Source: Pararhodobacter zhoushanensis (lineage in GTDB: Bacteria; Pseudomonadota; Alphaproteobacteria; Rhodobacterales; Rhodobacteraceae). From it: 64,000 bases of DNA. Below are positions 58,858 through 64,000 of the stretch, one piece after another. The stretch covers positions 372,001 through 436,000 of the forward strand of contig NZ_REEZ01000001.1 in NCBI RefSeq assembly GCF_003990445.1. Direction: 5' to 3'. The position numbers and the translations under genes were made by a program. The stretch's first letter is position 1; every line of letters starts with the position of its first letter. The notes beneath the pieces were generated by a model. That model saw nothing but the letters and a program-made list of their open reading frames with translations, was not told the origin of the DNA and ran no database searches.

Positions 58858-59922
58858 AGCGATCCAGCGATTGACGGTATCCCTTGCCTGTGGATGCGGG
58901 GCGGGACCTCGAAGGGGGCGTATTTTCTGGCCTCGGATCTGCCCAGGAATGACGCGGCGCGCGATGATCTGTTGTTGCGGGTGATGGGTTCACCCGATGC
59001 GCGCCAGATCGACGGGATCGGCGGGGCGGACCCGCTGACCTCGAAAGTTGCGATCCTGTCGCCCTCGACCCGCGACGATGCGGATGTGGATTATCTTTTC
59101 TTGCAGGTCTTCGTGGATCAGGCGCTGGTCTCGGGCGCGCAGGCCTGCGGGAATATCCTGTCGGGCGTCGGACCGGCGGCGATCGAACGCGGGCTGGTGG
59201 TGGTGGCGGGCGAGGAGACGCCGGTGCGCATCCATATGCTCAACACCGGTGAGGTAGCCAAGGCCGTGGTGCAGACCCCGGGCGGGCGGGTAACCTATGC
59301 CGGAACCGCGCAGATTGACGGGGTGCCGGGCGGCCATGCGCCGATCCCGCTGATGTTCCAGAACATTGCCGGGTCGATGTGCGGGGCGCTGTTGCCTTCG
59401 GGGAACGTGGTTGATGTCGTTGATGGGGTGGACTGCACCCTGATCGACAACGGCATGCCTTGTGTGATCATGGCGGCCTCGGATTTCGGCGTGACCGGGC
59501 AGGAAAGCCGCGAGGAGCTGGAGGCGAATACGGCGCTGAAAGAGCGGCTGGAAAAGATCCGCCTGCAGGTCGGCCCGATGATGAATCTGGGCGATGTCAC
59601 CGAGAAATCCGTGCCCAAGATGACACTGGTCTCGCCAGCCACAAACGGCGGCGCGATCAATACCCGCAGCTTCATTCCCCATCGCTGCCATGCCTCGATC
59701 GGGGTTTTTGCCGCCGTCAGCGTGGCGACGGCCTGCACGCTTGAAGGCAGCCCGGCGGCCAGACTGGCTGCGATCCCGGGCGACGGGCGCTATCACATCG
59801 AGCATCCGACCGGCGCCGCCGAAGTGCTGATCGAAACGGATGCAGAGGGTACCGTGACGGGTGCGGGCACGCTGCGCACGGCGCGCAAGCTCCTCGACGG
59901 CCGGGTCTTCCCACGCGCCTGA
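58852..59922 (+). CDS. galD: 4-oxalomesaconate tautomerase (PrpF family)
   Basis: A 356-aa PrpF-fold isomerase with IPCLWMRGGTSKGAYFLASD at the N-terminus, IGGADPLTSKVAIL, the catalytic-cysteine segment SGAQACGNILSGVG and NTRSFIPHRCHASIGV. GalD converts the keto and enol forms of 4-oxalomesaconate so that GalB can hydrate it. It is the third lower-pathway gene here. Two in-frame ATGs (58852 and 58855) are possible. The closely related 2-methylaconitate isomerase PrpF is the alternative, but the context favours GalD. Confidence 0.87.
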   Translation: MMSDPAIDGIPCLWMRGGTSKGAYFLASDLPRNDAARDDLLLRVMGSPDARQIDGIGGADPLTSKVAILSPSTRDDADVDYLFLQVFVDQALVSGAQACGNILSGVGPAAIERGLVVVAGEETPVRIHMLNTGEVAKAVVQTPGGRVTYAGTAQIDGVPGGHAPIPLMFQNIAGSMCGALLPSGNVVDVVDGVDCTLIDNGMPCVIMAASDFGVTGQESREELEANTALKERLEKIRLQVGPMMNLGDVTEKSVPKMTLVSPATNGGAINTRSFIPHRCHASIGVFAAVSVATACTLEGSPAARLAAIPGDGRYHIEHPTGAAEVLIETDAEGTVTGAGTLRTARKLLDGRVFPRA

Positions 59923-59950
59923 CCGCGTTAACCTTAACAACCCCTTCGCG

Positions 59951-59978
59951 GCATTTTCTGCCTGAAAATATCCACGCG
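59951..59978 (-). repeat. Intergenic repeat core, copy 6
   Basis: On the minus strand it reads CGCGTGGATATTTTCAGGCA and ends in AAAATGC. A GTTAAC motif lies just beyond (59938), as in the copy 3/4 and 7/8 pairs. Confidence 0.7.
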
Positions 59979-59984
59979 AGAAGT

Positions 59985-60014
59985 CCGGAAGGGGGAGCGT
60001 GCTCCCCCTTCTGG
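59985..60014. terminator. Hairpin downstream of galD
   Basis: CCGGAAGGGGGAGC (59985-59998) pairs with GCTCCCCCTTCTGG (60001-60014), 14 bases with one G-T wobble and a 2-base loop. It probably ends the galD message. Confidence 0.6.
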
Positions 60015-60318
60015 CGACGGCGGCGAGCAGCCCCCCGATACGCCCTGATTTACCGGCATCCATAAACATATTTTATTTTTTAGATATGTTTTCCCGCCCC
60101 TCTGTGACAAACTCACTGAAGCGCAGCCGCAGACCCGTTACCTCAAATCCAACGTTTCCCTGCTGCGGCGGGCTCGGCATCGTCGCCGTGAACGCCGCCT
60201 TTGGGCGCACCGTCAGCGCGAGGATTGTCGGCAAATTCCAGCTGGCGAACTAAGCTCAACGATTTGCCACGGTGGCGACGGATGGCGCCCGGTGCCTTTG
60301 ACCCTGAAAGACAAGACC

Positions 60319-62055
60319 ATGACCCTTGCCAAATACATCCCGGTTCTTGAATGGGGCCGCAGCTATAACCGCGAGAATTTCTCCAATGATATGATTGCGG
60401 CGGTGATCGTGACGATCATGCTGATCCCGCAATCGCTGGCCTATGCGCTGCTGGCGGGTTTGCCGCCTGAAGCCGGTATCTATGCCTCGATCGCGCCAAT
60501 CGTGCTTTATGCGATCTTCGGCACCTCGCGCGCGCTGGCCGTCGGACCGGTCGCCGTGGTGTCGCTGATGACCGCCGCCGCGGTTGGGCAGGTGGCGCAG
60601 AGCGGGACCATGGGTTACGCCCTCGCAGCCCTGACGCTTGCGTTTTTGTCGGGTGTGTTCTTGCTGGCGATGGGTGTGTTCAAGCTGGGGTTTCTGGCGA
60701 ATTTCCTGTCGCATCCGGTGATTGCCGGTTTCATCACGGCCTCGGGCATCCTGATCGCCGCCAGCCAGCTCAAGCATATTCTAGGCGTTGCCGCTGGCGG
60801 CGACACGTTGATCGAGGTGATCGAGACGCTGGTTGCACATCTGGGCGACACCAATCCGGCCACGTTGGCGATTGGCGTGTCGGCGACGGGGTTCCTGTTC
60901 TGGGTGCGTAAAGGGCTCAAACCCCGGCTGCGCGCTGCCGGGCTGGGGCCTAAGATGGCTGACGTTCTGACCAAGGCCGGGCCGGTCGCAGCCGTCGTGC
61001 TGACGACGGTGCTGACCTGGGGGCTGGGGCTGGCGGATCACGGGGTGGCGGTCGTGGGCGCGGTCCCGCAAAGCCTGCCGCCCCTGACGATGCCGTCGTT
61101 TTCGCCCGAACTGCTCAAGCAATTGCTGATCCCTGCCCTGCTGATCTCGATCATCGGCTTTGTCGAATCGATCTCGGTCGCGCAGACGCTGGCGGCCAAG
61201 AAACGCCAACGCATCAACCCGGATCAGGAACTGATCGGTCTGGGCGCGGCCAATATCGGCGCGGCGTTTACCGGCGGCTACCCGGTCACCGGCGGCTTCG
61301 CCCGCTCTGTCGTCAACTTCGACGCCGGGGCCGAGACGCCCGCCGCAGGGGCCTATACCGCCGTGGGCCTGGCCATCGCGGCGGTGGCGCTGACACCGCT
61401 GGTGTTCTTCCTGCCCAAAGCGACGCTGGCAGCAACGATCATCGTCGCGGTGCTGTCGCTGGTGGATTTCTCGATCCTGAAGAAAACATGGGGCTACTCG
61501 CGCGCCGACTTCTTTGCCGTGGCCGCGACGATCCTGCTGACGTTGGGCTTCGGGGTTGAGACCGGTGTATCTGCCGGGGTGATTCTGTCGATCGGCCTGC
61601 ATCTTTACAAGACCTCGCGGCCGCATGTTGCCGAGGTGGGTCTGGTTCCGGGCACCCAACATTTCCGCAACATCAACCGCCACACGGTTGAAACCCTTCC
61701 CAGCATCCTCAGCCTGCGCGTGGACGAGAGCCTGTATTTCGTCAACGCGCGCTTCCTTGAAGATCTGATCCAGGACCGCGTCACCCAGGGCTGCGCGATC
61801 AAACATGTGATCCTGATGTGCTCGGCCGTGAACGAGATCGACTACTCGGCGCTGGAAAGCCTGGAATCGATCAACCGGCGGCTCAAGGATCTGGGCGTCG
61901 GACTGCACCTGAGTGAGGTCAAAGGCCCGGTTATGGACCGCCTGCGCAAGTCACATCTGCTGGCGGAGCTGAACGGGCGGGTGTTCCAGTCGCAGTACGA
62001 CGGCTGGCGCAGTCTTACGGGCGCACCCCGACCGCTGCCCGACGCGGTTGCGTAA
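60319..62055 (+). CDS. SulP-family anion permease with STAS domain
   Basis: A 578-aa inner-membrane transporter. Residues about 15-420 form the SulP helices, including MIAAVIVTIMLIPQSLAYA and TGGYPVTGGFARSVVNF; residues about 440-560 form a STAS domain (ILSLRVDESLYFVNARFLED). SulP proteins carry sulfate, bicarbonate or dicarboxylates. The ATG at 60319 is chosen over an upstream GTG at 60292; neither has a strong ribosome-binding site. No carbonic anhydrase or sulfate gene is adjacent, so the anion is undetermined. Confidence 0.9.
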   Translation: MTLAKYIPVLEWGRSYNRENFSNDMIAAVIVTIMLIPQSLAYALLAGLPPEAGIYASIAPIVLYAIFGTSRALAVGPVAVVSLMTAAAVGQVAQSGTMGYALAALTLAFLSGVFLLAMGVFKLGFLANFLSHPVIAGFITASGILIAASQLKHILGVAAGGDTLIEVIETLVAHLGDTNPATLAIGVSATGFLFWVRKGLKPRLRAAGLGPKMADVLTKAGPVAAVVLTTVLTWGLGLADHGVAVVGAVPQSLPPLTMPSFSPELLKQLLIPALLISIIGFVESISVAQTLAAKKRQRINPDQELIGLGAANIGAAFTGGYPVTGGFARSVVNFDAGAETPAAGAYTAVGLAIAAVALTPLVFFLPKATLAATIIVAVLSLVDFSILKKTWGYSRADFFAVAATILLTLGFGVETGVSAGVILSIGLHLYKTSRPHVAEVGLVPGTQHFRNINRHTVETLPSILSLRVDESLYFVNARFLEDLIQDRVTQGCAIKHVILMCSAVNEIDYSALESLESINRRLKDLGVGLHLSEVKGPVMDRLRKSHLLAELNGRVFQSQYDGWRSLTGAPRPLPDAVA

Positions 62056-62101
62056 AAGCGGGGGGCTGCTCGCCCCCCGCACCCCCTCCTCTGGACTCCT
62101 C

Positions 62102-62127
62102 CCGTGGATATTTTAAGACAGAAAATG
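62102..62127 (+). repeat. Intergenic repeat core, copy 7
   Basis: It begins CCGTGGATATTTTAAGACAG and ends in AAAATG, 22 bases after the sulP hairpin. It faces copy 8 in inverted orientation, with GTTAAC between them. Confidence 0.75.
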
Positions 62128-62150
62128 AAACAGGGTTAACGAAGCCTTAT

Positions 62151-62174
62151 CATCTGTCTCCAAATATCCTGGGG
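62151..62174 (-). repeat. Intergenic repeat core, copy 8
   Basis: On the minus strand it reads CCCCAGGATATTTGGAGACA and ends in GATG. It forms an inverted pair with copy 7. Confidence 0.7.
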
Positions 62175-62377
62175 GGTGAATTCGGCGGCAGCCGAAGAGG
62201 GGGGCAAGGCCCCCCTTCCCGCGCCGCGCTTGCGCGGCGCCCGGCCCAACGGGAGGGGCAGCATCTGTGATGCTGCGCCCGACGGGCGGGAGCCCCCGAT
62301 CACCCCCGCGCAACCCGCTTGCCCCTGTGCGCTTTCGCCCCTACACAGGGCCAGTCCTGACAGTCGGAGCCCCTGAG

Positions 62378-64000
62378 ATGGCCAAGAAAAATAGCGCCCA
62401 ATCCATCCTTGCCTGGGGGATGATGATCCTGCTGATTGCGGGGTTGGGTGGCTTTGGCATTGACAGTTTCCTTGGCAGCCGCGTCACCTCGATCGGCAGC
62501 GTCGGTGACCGCCAGATCAGCACGCAGGCCTATGCCCGCGCCCTGCAAAGCGAGATGCGCGCGGTCGAACAGCAAATCGGCCAGCCGGTCACCATCGCCT
62601 TCGCCCAGCAAGTCGGCATTGACCAACAGGTCCGGGCGCAACTGATCACACAGGCGGCACTGGAGAACGAAGCGGCGCGCATCGGCATCTCGGTTGGCGA
62701 CGAAAACGTCCAGCGCACCGTTGTCGGGATCCGCGCCTTTCAGGGCCCGACCGGCAATTTTGACATGGATGCCTACCGTTTTGCCCTGCAAAACGTTGGC
62801 CAGTCCCCGGCCGAATTCGAAGAGGAAGTCCGTCGCGACGCCGCGCGCGGCATCTTGCAGGCGGCCACAGCCGCCGGGGTCGAAACCCCCGACAACCTGC
62901 GCAGCGCGCTCCTTGGCTTTTACGCCATGCGCCACAATTTCACGCTGTTCACGCTGACCGAGTCCAATCTGCCCGCGCCTGTCGCGGACCCTGACGAGCC
63001 CGCGATCATCGCCTATTACGCGGCCAATATCGCCGATTTCACCGCCCCCGAAACCCGCTCGATTACCTACGCCTGGCTCACGCCGGAAATGGTGCTCGAC
63101 ACGGTCGAGGTCGATGAGGACTCGATCCGCGCCCTTTACGAGCAGCGCATCGACGAATTTGTGCAGCCTGAACGCCGCCTCGTCGAGCGTCTGGTCTTTG
63201 GCTCGGATGACGAAGCACAGGCCGCCAAGGCGCGCCTTGATTCCGGCGAGATGACCTTCGACGCGCTGGTCGAAGAGCGCGGCCTGTCGCTGGAAGACGC
63301 CGATATGGGCGATGTGAGCGAGGCGCAACTGGGCGCTGCCGGCGCTGCGGTCTTCGGCCTGGTCGATGCGGGCACCGTTGTCGGCCCCCTGCCCTCGAAC
63401 CTCGGGCCAGCCCTGTTTCGCATGAACGCGATCCTGAACGCCCAGGAAACCCCCTATGAGGACGCGCGCGACGAGCTGCGTGCCGAACTGGCAGGCGATG
63501 GCGCGCGCCGGGCGATCCAGGACCAGCAGGAAGGCTTTGACGATCTTCTGGCGGGCGGCGCAACGCTGGAACAGCTGGCCGAGGAAACCCCGATGCAGCT
63601 GGGCACCATCGACTGGAACCGCGACTCGAACGAAGGCATCGCAGCCTATTCGGAATTCGGCACGGCTGCCGCTGCCGTCAGCGCCGATGACTTCCCCGAA
63701 CTGGCCGGCCTGTCGGATGGCGGTCTGTTTGCGATCCGGCTCGATTCGGTCACCCCGCCGACCCCGCGTCCGATTGAAGACGTGCGCGAAGCCGTCGCTG
63801 CCGGTGCCCGTGTCGCCGCTGTCGATGCGGCCCTGCAAAGCATGGGCCAGACGCTCAGCGCCGATCTGGTTGCCGAAGGCCCGGAAACCTTTGGCGAGAC
63901 GCGCGACCTGTCACCCGAAGTGTTCGAGAACATCACCCGTCTGGACCGGCTGACGCAGGTTCCCGCCACCATGCTGGAAACCATCATGACCAGCGATACC
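62378..64000 (+). CDS. ppiD: PpiD-like periplasmic foldase / peptidyl-prolyl isomerase (3' partial)
   Basis: At least 541 codons, running off the window end without a stop. One N-terminal transmembrane helix (SILAWGMMILLIAGLGGFGI) anchors it in the inner membrane. A SurA-like N domain follows (QLITQAALENEAARIGISV), then a parvulin-like region (RRLVERLVFGSDDEAQAAKA onward) and the expected C-terminal helical part. PpiD assists folding of exported proteins at the Sec translocon. Total family length is about 610-630 aa, so some 70-90 residues are missing. In alphaproteobacteria trpE and other trp genes often follow. Confidence 0.9.
   Translation, partial: MAKKNSAQSILAWGMMILLIAGLGGFGIDSFLGSRVTSIGSVGDRQISTQAYARALQSEMRAVEQQIGQPVTIAFAQQVGIDQQVRAQLITQAALENEAARIGISVGDENVQRTVVGIRAFQGPTGNFDMDAYRFALQNVGQSPAEFEEEVRRDAARGILQAATAAGVETPDNLRSALLGFYAMRHNFTLFTLTESNLPAPVADPDEPAIIAYYAANIADFTAPETRSITYAWLTPEMVLDTVEVDEDSIRALYEQRIDEFVQPERRLVERLVFGSDDEAQAAKARLDSGEMTFDALVEERGLSLEDADMGDVSEAQLGAAGAAVFGLVDAGTVVGPLPSNLGPALFRMNAILNAQETPYEDARDELRAELAGDGARRAIQDQQEGFDDLLAGGATLEQLAEETPMQLGTIDWNRDSNEGIAAYSEFGTAAAAVSADDFPELAGLSDGGLFAIRLDSVTPPTPRPIEDVREAVAAGARVAAVDAALQSMGQTLSADLVAEGPETFGETRDLSPEVFENITRLDRLTQVPATMLETIMTSDT

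Larger units (their letters stand above)
59923..60318. other. 396-base intergenic region galD-sulP
   Basis: It contains repeat core copy 6 (59951-59978, minus strand), a near-perfect 14-2-14 hairpin (59985-60014), and an AT-rich patch with AAACATAT/ATATGTTT inverted arms (60064-60071 and 60084-60091). An 84-codon open frame here has no family likeness and I do not call it. The AT-rich patch is a plausible promoter or operator for the SulP gene. Confidence 0.5.
62056..62377. other. 322-base intergenic region sulP-ppiD, rich in inverted repeats
   Basis: No gene seen. It holds perfect hairpins at 62058-62080 (9-5-9), 62198-62216 (8-3-8), 62221-62240 (GCGCCGCGC TT GCGCGGCGC) and 62258-62276 (GCAGCATC TGT GATGCTGC), plus two inverted repeat cores (copies 7 and 8) around a GTTAAC. 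It is the most complete example of the composite intergenic element in this window. The ppiD promoter must lie at its right end. Confidence 0.65.

Noticed and set aside
59999-60253. 84-codon frame between galD and sulP
   Set aside because: It begins within the terminator hairpin, has no recognisable domain and no ribosome-binding site.
1-64000. tRNA or rRNA genes, CRISPR arrays, insertion sequences, prophage
   Set aside because: None seen. The repeated hairpin element is short, intergenic and has no transposase.

Overview
The window is high-GC DNA densely packed with operons. Several features point to a Rhodobacterales (Roseobacter-group) alphaproteobacterium: three complete TRAP transporters, one tripartite tricarboxylate (TTT) system, a THF-dependent aromatic O-demethylase of the LigM/DmdA superfamily, and many ATGA/GTGA gene overlaps. 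This placement is inferred from gene content only; the window has no rRNA or tRNA. I found no insertion sequences, phage genes or CRISPR arrays. The two end genes, a BMP-type binding protein and a PpiD-like foldase, are cut by the window edges.

Layout. (1) 1-6627: end of a BMP-family binding protein, then a minus-strand operon tctC, tctA-tctB fusion, two ACMSD-like amidohydrolases and a small Rieske protein. (2) 6792-11520: a GFA/CENP-V protein, a LysR regulator and a divergent HlyD/ABC-ATPase/ABC-2 permease exporter. (3) 11631-23496: a MarR regulator divergent from an unusual catabolic island. The island holds two 2-hydroxyacyl-CoA-dehydratase-like proteins lacking most cluster cysteines, a CaiB-type CoA-transferase, a TRAP transporter, two cytochromes P450 and two paralogous flavin monooxygenases. 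A perfect 19-bp palindrome before the CoA-transferase has a near copy in the MarR divergent promoter, which suggests one regulon. (4) 23512-28355: a GbsR/MarR-type regulator and a divergent RND efflux pair. (5) 28394-38035: Tat-exported DUF1501 and a DUF1800 protein, aroQ, then an iron operon (imelysin, Bfd, bacterioferritin, di-haem protein, second imelysin, DUF1513) ending with a hydroxypyruvate-isomerase-like gene.

(6) 38139-59922 is an aromatic catabolic supercluster. A minus-strand operon carries a LigM/DesA-like O-demethylase, a TRAP transporter, an alpha/beta hydrolase, a YciI protein and MetF, which can recycle 5-methyl-THF. Its GntR regulator lies upstream. Next comes a side-chain module that looks like a CoA-dependent beta-oxidative phenylpropanoid route: SDR dehydrogenase and feruloyl-CoA-synthetase-like ligase on the minus strand; hydratase, MarR regulator, CouO-like amidohydrolase, a third TRAP transporter and an acyl-CoA dehydrogenase on the plus strand. 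Finally come the lower steps of gallate/protocatechuate meta-cleavage (GalB, LigK/GalC, GalD) beside a LysR regulator with two N-terminal helix-turn-helix domains. The expected logic is uptake of methoxylated C6-C3 acids, side-chain shortening to benzoates, THF-dependent demethylation, ring cleavage (enzyme not in this window), and conversion of oxalomesaconate to pyruvate plus oxaloacetate. (7) 60319-64000: a SulP permease and ppiD.

A composite intergenic element recurs between transcription units: G/C-rich perfect hairpins next to a core close to CCGTGGATATTT..GACAG. Eight cores were seen.
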